Positions 7,914 through 17,102 are shown, counted from the stretch's first letter. The stretch: 50,122 nucleotides of DNA from Candidatus Delongbacteria bacterium (GCA_017997825.1 JAGOEH010000004.1:1-50122); one strand, 5' to 3'. Program-made: numbers and translations. Notes: a model not told the origin generated them from the letters alone.

Positions 7914-9014
7914 TTATTCCTCTTGATTGGAATGGCTTTTCCAAACCTTTTGAACCTCGGAAGCAATTTCCATAAAAAGATCGACGATTTCGGGATCGAA
8001 CTGGGTTGCCCGGCCCCTTAGAATTTCACGGCAGGTCTCGTCATGATTGCGGGCCGGTTTGTAGCAGCGCCGGGAACGGATGGCATCATAGACATCCACC
8101 ACCGACATAATTCTGGCGCAGAGAGGGATTTCAGTTTCTTTCAGCCCCCGGTTATACCCGGCGCCATCCCATCGTTCATGGTGATACCGGGTAATCTCGA
8201 TCCCCATGGTGATAAAAGCATTCTCAGGGTTATTCTTTTGGACGGCCTCCAGAGTATCAGCCCCGATCTCGACATGGGATTTCATATATTCAAACTCCTC
8301 CGGGGTCAGCTTTCCGGGTTTCAACAGGACTCGATCGACAATGCCGACCTTGCCGATATCATGCAGGGGACTGGCGCGATAAATGTTTTCTATGAATTCG
8401 GGATTTACCTCGCTGCGGGATAGATTTTTAAGGAAAAGCTGCTCGGCGATCATTTTGCAAAGCAATTGAACCCGCTCTAAGTGACTGCCGGTGTCATTGT
8501 CCCGAGATTCAGCCAGCTTGGCCAACGCAAAGATAGTGGCCTGTTCCGACCGATGGATCTCCCGGATCTTTTCCTGAACAATCTCCTTCAGATTTTTATT
8601 GTAGTGTTCCAGTTTTTTCTGGGCCTGGTGAAGCCTGAGGTGGGCGCCAACCCTTGCCAGCACCTCCTCGAACTGGAATGGCTTGGTAATGTAATCGACT
8701 CCTCCGATGGAAAAAGCCTTGATTTTATCAAAGGTCTCATTCAGAGCGCTGATAAAAATCACCGGAATATCTTTTAGGGCATCGGTTTTTTTTAGATTCA
8801 GACAGACTTCATATCCATTCATATCCGGCATATTAATGTCCAGCAAGATCAAATCCGGGGGATCGATTTTAGCGCCCTGAAGGGCAATGCGCCCTCCCGG
8901 AGCCGGGCGAACCCGGTATCCCCGTTTTTTCAGCATTTCAGACAATATATCCAGATTGGCCGGAGTATCATCCACAATCAGTATTTTGGGTTGCTTTCCA
9001 TCATCATAGGACAT
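7914..9014 (-). CDS. RpfG-like response regulator, REC-HD-GYP phosphodiesterase
   Basis: A 366-residue protein. The start at 9014 (MSYDDGKQ) was preferred because AAGGAG sits eight bases upstream; a GTG three codons earlier overlaps that site. Residues 5-125 are a receiver with Asp-Asp (VDDTPANLD), acceptor Asp (LILLDINMPDMNG) and Lys (YITKPF). A coiled linker leads to an HD-GYP domain (~155-345) with the catalytic pair in SPLHDIGKVGI, HHERWDGAGYNRG and the distal Asp in SVVDVYDAI. GYP reads GYN, a tolerated variation. Family members hydrolyse c-di-GMP to pGpG or GMP. It is the intact phosphodiesterase of this operon and heads the run of three downstream signalling genes. Confidence 0.9.
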   Translation of the reverse strand: MSYDDGKQPKILIVDDTPANLDILSEMLKKRGYRVRPAPGGRIALQGAKIDPPDLILLDINMPDMNGYEVCLNLKKTDALKDIPVIFISALNETFDKIKAFSIGGVDYITKPFQFEEVLARVGAHLRLHQAQKKLEHYNKNLKEIVQEKIREIHRSEQATIFALAKLAESRDNDTGSHLERVQLLCKMIAEQLFLKNLSRSEVNPEFIENIYRASPLHDIGKVGIVDRVLLKPGKLTPEEFEYMKSHVEIGADTLEAVQKNNPENAFITMGIEITRYHHERWDGAGYNRGLKETEIPLCARIMSVVDVYDAIRSRRCYKPARNHDETCREILRGRATQFDPEIVDLFMEIASEVQKVWKSHSNQEE

Positions 9015-9030
9015 CGAATTCACTCCTTAT

Positions 9031-9417
9031 TCAATGTAGTGTATGGATTGCTCCGTCCGGACGGTCGATTCCAGCTTCAAAGGGCTTCAGGGGTTCGGAA
9101 TGGAATGTGATCCGGGTTATCGCATCCAATTTGGAACGATCATCCGGATCGACCAGAGTAGTCAGCAGGATGACGGGGATCGTTTTCAGTTTATCATTTT
9201 GTTTAATGGCGGAACATAGTTTAAATCAATCCATCTCGGGCATCACGATATCGCTGATTGCTAGAGGAAAGGCTTGTCGGTTGAGCTGCTGTAGGGCATC
9301 CTTTCCGTCGACAGCCAGGGTCACCCGAAAATGATCGGATTACAGGATCCGCCGAATGACCGTCGCTTGCGTCGGGCTGTCTTCCACAACTAATATGGAG
9401 TACCACTGATTATCCAT
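9031..9417 (-). pseudogene. CheY-like receiver gene with two in-frame stop codons
   Basis: In one minus-strand frame the translation is a single-domain receiver: MDNQWYSILVVEDSPTQ, VTLAVDGKDALQQLN, ISDIVMPEMD, FKLCSAIKQNDKLK, IPVILLTTLVDPDD, LKPF. It is broken by TAA at codon 26 (9342-9340) and TGA at codon 64 (9228-9226). The TGA stands exactly where the Gly after MPEMD belongs, one base from GGA. The frame is otherwise kept for 129 codons and a Shine-Dalgarno (AAGGG) remains before the ATG. Two independent stops and no shift suggest recent decay by point mutation. The C-terminal end after LKPF is short and atypical. It sits between hflC and the RpfG-like gene. Recoding is unlikely, since TAA and TGA end other genes here. 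Confidence 0.85.
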
Positions 9418-9525
9418 GAGTACCCTTTTGGTGGATCGAAATGAGAAAAAATCACCAATCCGGAAAAAACCATATCACTGATCCGATCCAGCTGTGGATA
9501 CCCGGGAGATGTCATGCTCAATCCA

Positions 9526-10473
9526 TCATTTCATCTTTTCCAGGTAACGATAAAAATCGTTCTTGGTGGAGAGAATGATCCAATCCCTCTCGGAAAAAGT
9601 CGCTTTATAGGTTTCAAGGGTTTTCAGAAACCCATACAGTTCTTTGGCGTCCGGACTCTGATTATAGGCGGATGCATAGATAGCCGCCGCTTGGGCATCG
9701 GCTTTCCCCATGATTTCCTGAGCGGAACGATAGGCTTCCGATTGAATCCGTTTCAGTTCGCGTTCTTTATCACCCATTATCTTAGCCGCCTCTCCCTGGC
9801 CTTCCGAGCGGTATTTATCGGCAATCCGTTTCCGCTCGGCAATCATCCGTTCATAGACCTTCCGCCGAACCTCTTCCACATAATTGATGCGTTTGAGCCG
9901 AATATCCAGTAATTCGATTCCCAGTTCCCAGGTGCGTTCGGCAGCGTTTTTCAGGATCTCCCGGGTAATTTTCTCACGACCGATCGCGATTGGGGAGAAC
10001 ACCTCGACCGGTTCGCCCTGGATCGTATCGGATTCTATCTGGGGTACGCGATTGCTGGTCCTGACAATTTCTATCAAATCATGACCCGCTAATGCATTCC
10101 GGGTTTCTCCATCCAGAATGTCATCCAGCCGGCCATGGGCCCCGCGCTCATCCTTGACCCGTTGAAAAAAGAGCAATGGATCGGCGATCCGCCATCGGGC
10201 ATAGGTATCCACCCAGATGAACCGCTTGTCCCGGGTCGGCACCTGATTGGGATCTCCATCCCATTCCAGAAAGCGTTTATCAAAAAAATGGGTTTCCTGC
10301 AGCAGCGGCAGCTTGACATGGACGCCGGCGTTGATGATCGGAGCGCCTACCGGCTTACCGAACTGCGTAATGATGACCTGATCGGTTTCACTGACAATGA
10401 AAAGAGTCGATGAGAGCAGAATCAGGGCGATAACAACCAGAATTCCGCCTGAAATCAAAGCTTTCTTATTCAT
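9526..10473 (-). CDS. hflC: HflC, SPFH/band 7 membrane protein
   Basis: A 315-residue protein, close to the usual HflC length. The start MNKKALISGG has GGAG six bases before it; longer readings have no support. One N-terminal membrane helix (ALISGGILVVIALILLSSTL) is followed by the band 7 domain (VSETDQVIITQFGKPV, AGVHVKLPLLQETHFFDKR, RDKRFIWVDTYARWRI) and a charged helical stretch with the usual ERKRIADKYRSEGQGEA region. HflK and HflC form a large cage in the inner membrane around the FtsH protease and modulate its access to membrane proteins; ftsH is not in this window. It overlaps the end of hflK by 8 bases, so translation is coupled. Confidence 0.93.
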   Translation of the reverse strand: MNKKALISGGILVVIALILLSSTLFIVSETDQVIITQFGKPVGAPIINAGVHVKLPLLQETHFFDKRFLEWDGDPNQVPTRDKRFIWVDTYARWRIADPLLFFQRVKDERGAHGRLDDILDGETRNALAGHDLIEIVRTSNRVPQIESDTIQGEPVEVFSPIAIGREKITREILKNAAERTWELGIELLDIRLKRINYVEEVRRKVYERMIAERKRIADKYRSEGQGEAAKIMGDKERELKRIQSEAYRSAQEIMGKADAQAAAIYASAYNQSPDAKELYGFLKTLETYKATFSERDWIILSTKNDFYRYLEKMK

Positions 10474-11458
10474 TTTTGGCTCCATTCCGGTCTGATTTGG
10501 GAAGGTCGAACTGAAAAAGAGGAAGAATGCCGGAGGCTTTATCATCCGTAATCAGTTTCCGCCCTACCTTGGACAGGACCTCATGCATTGTCTCCAGATA
10601 GACCCGCTGCCGGGTCACATCCTTGGCCTTGATATATTCCCGGTACAAGGAATTGAAACGCAAGGCGTCTCCCTGGGCCTCATTGACCCGTTCCAGAGCA
10701 TACCCTTTGGCCTCCTCCACCATTCGCTGAGCATCGCCGCCTGCCTTGGGGATTATCTTATTGTATTCCGAACGGGCCTGATTGATCAGTTTTTCCCGTT
10801 CCTGCTGGGCTTCATTGACTTCATTGAAAGATGGCTTAACCTCATCCGGCGGATTGACGTCCTGCAACACCACCTGTTCCACCTTGATCCCGGTTTCATA
10901 CTGATCACACAATTCCTGAAGCTTGAGCGTCACCGAACTGGCAACCTCTTGACGTCCCACAGTCAACACCTCATTGACCGTTCGATCCCCGACAATCTCT
11001 CGCACAATCGATTCACTCATATCGCGGAATGTTTCCCGGGTATTTCTAACCTTGAACAGATACTTGACCGGATCCACAATCCGATACTGTATAATCCATT
11101 CCACCCGAGCGGCATTCAAATCTCCAGTCAGCATCAAAGCTTCATCATCAAAGCTTTCCTCCGAATAACTGGAGCGAACCCCGGACTGAATCGTCCGGAA
11201 TCCGAATTCCTCTTTCAATTGACGCTGGACCGGGACCTTGTATACCGATTCGATCCCCAACGGCAGTTTGAAATTCAAACCGGGTTCCGCCTGACGACTG
11301 AACCGGCCAAATCGCAAAATCACTCCGACTTCTTCCGGGCTGATGGTAAACCAGGTTGAAAACAGAATGACCAATCCTACCAGCAAACCGAACAGGTACC
11401 CCGCCAACTTCACTCCCATCCCGGGTATCCGGATGGTATTCGGGTTTAAACCCATCAT
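10466..11458 (-). CDS. hflK: HflK, SPFH/band 7 membrane protein
   Basis: A 330-residue protein. ATG at 11458 (MMGLNPNTIRIPGMG) is preceded by AAAGG at six bases; an upstream ATG would add 16 unsupported residues. One transmembrane helix (VGLVILFSTWFTI) comes first. The band 7 domain follows: ISPEEVGVILRFGRF, EPGLNFKLPLGIE, MLTGDLNAARVEWIIQYRIVDPVKYLF, and the RDMSESIVREIVGDRTVNEV region typical of HflK. A coiled helical segment (RAQ-type, here NEAQQEREKLINQARSEYN) comes next. It pairs with HflC as the FtsH-modulating complex. First gene of a minus-strand run that may extend through the receiver pseudogene into the signalling genes, although the 108-base gap after hflC leaves this open. Confidence 0.93.
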   Translation of the reverse strand: MMGLNPNTIRIPGMGVKLAGYLFGLLVGLVILFSTWFTISPEEVGVILRFGRFSRQAEPGLNFKLPLGIESVYKVPVQRQLKEEFGFRTIQSGVRSSYSEESFDDEALMLTGDLNAARVEWIIQYRIVDPVKYLFKVRNTRETFRDMSESIVREIVGDRTVNEVLTVGRQEVASSVTLKLQELCDQYETGIKVEQVVLQDVNPPDEVKPSFNEVNEAQQEREKLINQARSEYNKIIPKAGGDAQRMVEEAKGYALERVNEAQGDALRFNSLYREYIKAKDVTRQRVYLETMHEVLSKVGRKLITDDKASGILPLFQFDLPKSDRNGAKNE

Positions 11459-11592
11459 TTTTTTCCTTTCTATGATGGTAACGGCTCGACCAATCACCTT
11501 CATCAATTGCGAGAATCATTCTATAAGACGGGCAATGAGGGCCCGATCACGATAACCATCACCACCGCATCACAACATAAGAGTATATAACA

Positions 11593-11620
11593 ATATTAAA
11601 TCAAAATCACAATTAGTCAA
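11593..11620 (-). promoter_or_regulatory. Candidate promoter of hflK
   Basis: Minus strand TTGACT (11620-11615), 16 bases, TAATAT (11598-11593), the latter matching 4 of 6. It would give a leader of about 130 bases before the hflK ATG. Weak by itself; supported by position in the A+T-rich core of the spacer. Confidence 0.4.
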
Positions 11621-11765
11621 GAAAATAATAAAAATGAATCAGATTCCGGCATGAAATAGTTATCCAACAAATCCCATTGAATCTGAACCGAGGGTTTTCT
11701 AAGAAAGAGAACAACCTGCCATGAAACTCACCTGAAACAATTATGAAACCATCTAAAAATTGAGC

Positions 11766-11794
11766 TTGACATAATCCGGATTTTTTTCTTAATT
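11766..11794 (+). promoter_or_regulatory. Candidate promoter of the EAL-domain gene
   Basis: Perfect TTGACA at 11766-11771; 17 bases on, TTAATT (11789-11794) matches the -10 consensus at only 3 of 6. The start codon at 11842 is about 40 bases beyond the expected transcription start. The poor -10 suggests low basal or activated expression. Confidence 0.4.
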
Positions 11795-11841
11795 ATGAAA
11801 GCTGAAATTTATTCTTAACGAATGGAGAATCATAACTATTC

Positions 11842-13710
11842 ATGCTGGAGCAGATTGCCCGAAGGCATCCCCCTGAATATCGTTATCGGGAGAGTGATTG
11901 GTATTCGGAATTAAAGCATAATTATTCAGATTATCAATACCAGATTCTCAGAACCGCCTATCTCGTATCCACCCCTATTCCAATCATTTTATATCTGTTT
12001 CAGATTATCCGGCATGACTGGCACCTGTGGCTGAATTATCTGATTCCTTTTCTCTTACTCATCGGAAGCGCCTATTGTCTGAAAAAAAACCGCCAGGTCA
12101 AACTATTCATTGTCATAACAATTGTAACCATCCTGGTCGGGTTTTACTGCGCCTTATTTCTTCCCGGGGGGGAAGATATTCATGTTCTGATCCTACTGGT
12201 TTTCACCCAGTATGTTTTTCAATTATTAGGGGTCAGACAGGGCCGGATCTATTCGCTTATCTTCTTGCTGCTGGCCTCGATTCCTATCCTGATGATCTAT
12301 ACCGGAATCCTTGATTATCATTTATCGTTGACTCTCAGCCAATATCTGGTTATCGGTGCCATCTATCTGATCAACTATGCCTTCATGGAGGTATCGGAAC
12401 GGCGTCATGAGTATTATCTGTCGGTCATCATCGAAAAACTGACCCATGATCATGACACGGGATTACCCACCAAAGAGGTGCTGCTGCACAGTCTGGATCC
12501 CAATCAGCCCTCGATGTTGATGATCGTCAGCATCGAGAACTTCAGCGAACTGGTCACGGTCTATGGTTATGAACTATCCGAGCGAATCATCATCAATACC
12601 TCGACCCAGCTGCAGCACCTGATCGGAATGACGGACTACCGTTGTTACCGACTGAGAGGGCACGAGTTTGGTCTGCTGATTAAGCTCCATTCCGATGCCG
12701 TTTCCCATCCTGCTATCGAAAATAAAATCCATGCCATATGGAACGATCTGAACACGATGACCATGAAATGGAACGATTTTCAGATCAAGCTGTGCTTCAA
12801 AATCGGCGCTACCATCATTAACTCCACCAACTATCTGTCGGCATTATCGGAAGCCGATATAGCCCTGGTTGAATCCAGACGGCTAAATACTCCGTTCAAG
12901 CTGTTCAACCGGAATTATCAGATTAAACAGAATGCGGTGGATAATTCGCTCAAGCTTTCTACCCTGATAGAAAATATCGAGCAAAAGTGTTTTAAAGCCC
13001 TTTATCAGCCCATCATCGATGTCAAGACTAACCAAGCCGTCTGGTATGAAGCCTTGCTCCGGATCAGAAACCGGCAAGGCGATTATGTATCTCCGGCCGA
13101 TTATATGGAGGTGATCAAAGCCTCCGGAATCTCGTTCAAAATTACCGAGTTTATGTTTCTGGAAGCGGTCCGGACCATCCAAACGATTAACAAGCAGATC
13201 TCCATCAATGTCAATCACTATGATCTACTTCAGACGGAATTGATCGACCTGATCAAGATAAAAATGAAACGGGATCCAAGCCTCAAGGAGTACCTTATCT
13301 TTGAGATCACCGAATATGATAAAATCATCAGTCTCAGCGAACTGATACCCGTGCTGCGGGAGCTTCAGGGACTCGGACTGAAAATCGCGGTAGATGATTT
13401 CGGTAGCGGATACTCCAATTTCAACACCCTGTTCCAATTACCGATTGAATATGTCAAGATTGACGGTTCACTGATCCAGCGCATTCTGATTGATGAAAAC
13501 GCCCATCGAATTGTGGAAACTATTCAGGCCTTGTGCCGCAAGATCGGAAAAAAGAGTGTGGCCGAATATGTGGATCGCCACGAGCTGTATCATCGTCTCA
13601 AAGAGATTGAAATCGATTACTGTCAGGGATATTTGTGGGGAGAACCCAAAACAATGGAAGATCATCAGCGCATTGAATCACAGTCATTATCCGGCCTGCC
13701 GACATCCTGA
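11842..13710 (+). CDS. Membrane protein with degenerate GGDEF and intact-looking EAL domain
   Basis: A 622-residue protein. Residues ~40-185 contain about five to six hydrophobic helices and could be a sensor module. Residues ~200-360 have a GGDEF-domain fold (HDHDTGLPTKEVLL, LMIVSIENF), but the signature reads RGHEF in YRLRGHEFGLLI, so cyclase activity is not expected. Residues ~375-610 form an EAL domain with the catalytic markers YEALLRIR, ISINVNHYD, IFEITE, VDDFGSGYSN, YVKIDG, AEYVD and CQGYLWGEP. The predicted role is membrane-bound hydrolysis of c-di-GMP, with the degenerate GGDEF domain as a possible GTP-sensing regulator. GGAG is 13-14 bases before the ATG, a weak placement. It lies next to the c-di-GMP operon but on the other strand. 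Confidence 0.88.
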   Translation: MLEQIARRHPPEYRYRESDWYSELKHNYSDYQYQILRTAYLVSTPIPIILYLFQIIRHDWHLWLNYLIPFLLLIGSAYCLKKNRQVKLFIVITIVTILVGFYCALFLPGGEDIHVLILLVFTQYVFQLLGVRQGRIYSLIFLLLASIPILMIYTGILDYHLSLTLSQYLVIGAIYLINYAFMEVSERRHEYYLSVIIEKLTHDHDTGLPTKEVLLHSLDPNQPSMLMIVSIENFSELVTVYGYELSERIIINTSTQLQHLIGMTDYRCYRLRGHEFGLLIKLHSDAVSHPAIENKIHAIWNDLNTMTMKWNDFQIKLCFKIGATIINSTNYLSALSEADIALVESRRLNTPFKLFNRNYQIKQNAVDNSLKLSTLIENIEQKCFKALYQPIIDVKTNQAVWYEALLRIRNRQGDYVSPADYMEVIKASGISFKITEFMFLEAVRTIQTINKQISINVNHYDLLQTELIDLIKIKMKRDPSLKEYLIFEITEYDKIISLSELIPVLRELQGLGLKIAVDDFGSGYSNFNTLFQLPIEYVKIDGSLIQRILIDENAHRIVETIQALCRKIGKKSVAEYVDRHELYHRLKEIEIDYCQGYLWGEPKTMEDHQRIESQSLSGLPTS

Positions 13711-13796
13711 CGCGATCTGAAACGGATCAAATGCGGCTCGGTTCTCTTCATCCGATACCAATCCCTTTTCATTAAACCTCAACAAGGAGCAACAGA

Positions 13797-16700
13797 ATGA
13801 AAATCATTTTCAGAGTGTGGCTATTCCTCCTGTGTTCGGTAGTCATAACCTCGGCCCTTGAGATTCAGATGACCCTGGACGATGGAACGCCGGCTTGTTC
13901 ACTGATCGGAAGCTGGAATAGCCGGACATATGGCAAAGCGATCAACGGAAGCGCCAAATACAAGCGGAAAGGGGACGGATCCGCCTATGCCAAATGGACG
14001 ACTCCGATCACCTGGCCGGGTGCCTATCAGATCGAGATGAACTGTATCAACGGTAAATATGCCGACAGCGCTTTTTTCACCATCCATACCGCCCAGGGTG
14101 ATACTACGCTGATCATCAGCCAGTATACCCGGGAAGAATGGGTCATGATGGGCACCTTTGATCTGGCGGATGAATGCTGGATTAAAGTAACCGATAGTTT
14201 TCTGGGCGCCGGTAATTATGTTCTGGCGGACGCCATCCGACTGACCTATGTTCAGAACACCTATGATATCCGGGGACAGATCAGTTTTCAGGACGGCAAC
14301 ACCCAGCTTCCGGCTCGATTGGTGCTGGTCTCCAAGGGAAGCCGGGATCCGATTCTGAACCTGATTCTGATGCCGGAAAATCGGGAATTTTCCTTTAGCG
14401 ATGTTCCGGACGGAGACTATGAGATTATTGCCACAGCCTTCGGCTGCGACACACTATATCACACCGGAATCACAGTCAGCGGCGCTGATATCGGCGGATT
14501 GAATCTAACAATCACGCCGGCCGCCGGCCCCCGATATTCAGTCACCGGGCAGGTAAAACTGAACGATTCGCTAACCGGTCAGTATAGTGCCATTGCACTC
14601 TATCCCTCCAATGATACCCTGGTCATCGGCCGAGACTCGGTCCTACATCAGGGCAGCTACACCTTTTCCAATCTGCCGGCCGGCACCTATCGGCTGAAAT
14701 TCAGCGCTCCCCATTACCTGAGCGACACCACCAGCCTGGCGGCCGTCACCATTACCAATACCTCACTGAACCTGGATCCGGTCACCCTCTATCGCTATAT
14801 TCGCTATGCCTGGCTGACCGACTCCCATATCGGGTCCGGCAACGATGCCGCCCTGGTCGCCGCTTTCAATCAAATCGCCGCCATGAAGGATGAACTCGAT
14901 TTCGTAATCCATACCGGGGATATAGCGGAAAAGGGATTGGGTAGCGAACTGACCATCTATAAGAATCTGGTATCGGCCTGCCCGATCACGGTGTGGTCAG
15001 TACCGGGCAACCATGAAGCCAAATGGACCGAATCGGGTCTGCAGGATTTCAAGGATCTGATCGGCCCTACTCGATACTCATTTGAAAACCAAGGATTTAA
15101 ATTCCTGGGCGTCAATTCCGGCATCCCGCTGCGTCGTGACGGAGCCTTTGATCCGGCGGATGTAATCTGGATGGAAAATGAGCTGAAGCAAATGGAAAAT
15201 CCGGATATGCCGGTCGTCATCGCCTTCCACCACCCGGCCGATTACGGCTCAATGTTCAATTACTGGCAGATCCTGGATCTGGCTAAGCGATACCGGACCG
15301 TATTTGTGATGGTAGGGCACGGCCACAGCAATGTCACCTATGATTTCGAAGGCCTGCCGGGCGCCATGTGCCGGTCCACTTATGCTGATCCGGCCGGATT
15401 CGGTATTGTGACCCTCTCGGAAAAAGAGATCACCGTCCAGGTTTGCAACTCTTCCACCGGGTCTATCGCCAAGCCGTGGTACCGAGTTACCACCCCTTCC
15501 ACCCGGCTGCCCCAGATCGAATTTGTGAATTTGACTGAAAAAGAATCGATCAGCGGCACCCGCTCGATCCAGATCCGGACCAGCCAAGCGGTCACCAACG
15601 CTCAATTTGAAATCCGCTTCGGCAGCGGCGTCAAACAAATCATGACGGGCAGCGGAAGCGACTGGCAGACGGAACTGGTCACCGATACCATGGATAACGG
15701 CTATCATGCCATTATCGTGACCGTTACCGACGGTCAGGGACGATCCCTGCAGGCGACTCGAGGATTCTATGTGGAAAACCAACTGCCGCGGGCTGTCTGG
15801 AAGTATCAGGCTCAATCCTGGACCATGGTCAAACCGGCCTGCGACGGAGAACGGGTTATTACCGGTACCGAAGACGGCCGGATCATTGCGTTGAACCTGA
15901 GCGACGGAAAGGAATGCTGGCCGCCATACCGGACCGGGGGATCGGTTTTCTCTTCCCCATTGATCCACAACCAAATGGTGCTGGCCGGCTCTACCGACGG
16001 CAAGCTCTATGCCATCGACCTGACCAACGGCCAACTGCTCTGGACCTATGATGCCGGAATGCCCATTCTGAGCGCGCCGGTCATCCATGACACCCTGCTG
16101 TTCCTGGGTGGAAAATCCGGATTGTGCGCCATCAGCCTCAATTCACACCAGCAGGTCTGGAAAAGCACCAAGATCGGGATGGTGGAATGCAAACCGGCCA
16201 TCATCGATTCGCTGATCATCGCCGGATCATGGGATAAAACCGTTAAGGCCTTCAATCTCTATACCGGAAACCAGATCTGGTCCTGGAATCGGAACTCCAG
16301 CTTCTACTATGCCCCAGCTTCATCCTGGCCGGCCCTGGGGATTGACCGGGTCTTCGTCGTCGATCCGGAACGCTATCTATCCGCTATCTCCCTGTCAACC
16401 GGTAAGACCATCTGGTCTTCCAAGACTTACGAGATGTATGAATCAGTCGGGATCTCCCAGGATAAAACCCAGGTTTACGGACGGTCTCTGGACGGTAATC
16501 TGTATGCCTTCTCAGCGACCGATAGCGTCCAGACCCTGTTGTGGACCTCACCGATCGATTACGGATGGGATAACACCACCTCAATGCCGATCAATCATAA
16601 AAGCATCGTCTTCACCGGGAGTAAACGAGGATTTGCCGGAGCCGTCAAGGCTTCAACCGGTGAAGTATTATGGAAATACTGGATTAATCACGGTTATGTC

Positions 16701-17102
16701 AACACCCCAACCCCGGTTTCGGAAAACCAGGTCCTGGTAACCGGACTGGACGGCTCCGTCATGCTGTTGGAGGGAAATGTTTCGACTCCGATTCAGCAGG
16801 ATCAGCAGCCCGACTCGGATTCACATACCCAACTCCCGCTGACGCCTTATCCCAATCCCTTCAATCAACAGGTTACCCTGGCCTATTCACTCGACCAATC
16901 TCAGAAGGTAGAGATCAGTGTTTACAATGTACTGGGACAGGCCGTTTATACCTTTCCGTCTCAAATCCAGCCGGCAGGCACCCATAAACTGAACTGGAAC
17001 GGAACCGATGATCAGGGACAAGCAGTTCCCTCGGGATTGTACCTGATCCGGATGGCAACACCGGAACAAAACCAGATCAGCAAAATTATGTTGTTAAAAT
17101 AA
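13797..17102 (+). CDS. Exported phosphoesterase/PQQ-propeller protein with type IX-like sorting domain
   Basis: A 1101-residue multidomain secreted protein with AAGGAG before the ATG. In order: signal peptide (1-20); golvesin-like domain (~25-155, ending NYVLADAIRLTYV); two carboxypeptidase-regulatory-like beta domains (~160-325); calcineurin-like phosphoesterase (~335-560) with the metal-binding set TDSHIG, HTGDIAEKG, PGNHEAKW, AFHHPAD and VGHGHSN; an Ig-like segment (~570-665); a PQQ-type beta-propeller (~670-1000) with repeated GxVFSSP/ALNLxxGxxxW blades; and a sorting domain (~1015-1101) with PYPNPFNQQVTLAYSL, VYNVLGQAVYTF and SGLYLIRM. The last domain is the FCB type A kind that directs passage through PorV-dependent type IX export. 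The substrate is unknown; phosphodiester or phospho-protein hydrolysis outside the cell is inferred. Monocistronic; a hairpin follows at 17157-17188. Confidence 0.88.
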   Translation: MKIIFRVWLFLLCSVVITSALEIQMTLDDGTPACSLIGSWNSRTYGKAINGSAKYKRKGDGSAYAKWTTPITWPGAYQIEMNCINGKYADSAFFTIHTAQGDTTLIISQYTREEWVMMGTFDLADECWIKVTDSFLGAGNYVLADAIRLTYVQNTYDIRGQISFQDGNTQLPARLVLVSKGSRDPILNLILMPENREFSFSDVPDGDYEIIATAFGCDTLYHTGITVSGADIGGLNLTITPAAGPRYSVTGQVKLNDSLTGQYSAIALYPSNDTLVIGRDSVLHQGSYTFSNLPAGTYRLKFSAPHYLSDTTSLAAVTITNTSLNLDPVTLYRYIRYAWLTDSHIGSGNDAALVAAFNQIAAMKDELDFVIHTGDIAEKGLGSELTIYKNLVSACPITVWSVPGNHEAKWTESGLQDFKDLIGPTRYSFENQGFKFLGVNSGIPLRRDGAFDPADVIWMENELKQMENPDMPVVIAFHHPADYGSMFNYWQILDLAKRYRTVFVMVGHGHSNVTYDFEGLPGAMCRSTYADPAGFGIVTLSEKEITVQVCNSSTGSIAKPWYRVTTPSTRLPQIEFVNLTEKESISGTRSIQIRTSQAVTNAQFEIRFGSGVKQIMTGSGSDWQTELVTDTMDNGYHAIIVTVTDGQGRSLQATRGFYVENQLPRAVWKYQAQSWTMVKPACDGERVITGTEDGRIIALNLSDGKECWPPYRTGGSVFSSPLIHNQMVLAGSTDGKLYAIDLTNGQLLWTYDAGMPILSAPVIHDTLLFLGGKSGLCAISLNSHQQVWKSTKIGMVECKPAIIDSLIIAGSWDKTVKAFNLYTGNQIWSWNRNSSFYYAPASSWPALGIDRVFVVDPERYLSAISLSTGKTIWSSKTYEMYESVGISQDKTQVYGRSLDGNLYAFSATDSVQTLLWTSPIDYGWDNTTSMPINHKSIVFTGSKRGFAGAVKASTGEVLWKYWINHGYVNTPTPVSENQVLVTGLDGSVMLLEGNVSTPIQQDQQPDSDSHTQLPLTPYPNPFNQQVTLAYSLDQSQKVEISVYNVLGQAVYTFPSQIQPAGTHKLNWNGTDDQGQAVPSGLYLIRMATPEQNQISKIMLLK

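Larger units (their letters stand above)
11459..11841. other. Divergent intergenic region (383 bases)
   Basis: Separates hflK (minus) from the GGDEF/EAL gene (plus). The middle is strongly A+T rich (about 11575-11640). It carries a weak minus promoter candidate (11593-11620) and a TTGACA box facing plus (11766-11771). No RNA gene or repeat was recognised. Confidence 0.5.

Noticed and set aside
9031-9417. Idea that TGA encodes glycine (as in some candidate-phylum codes), rescuing the broken receiver
   Set aside because: The same frame also has a TAA, and TGA ends many intact genes here (for example argC, recN, S4 gene), so decay is the simpler reading.
15249-16088. 279-codon minus-strand frame opposite the phosphoesterase/propeller gene
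   Set aside because: Lies entirely within a multidomain gene with clear motifs; no promoter or Shine-Dalgarno.
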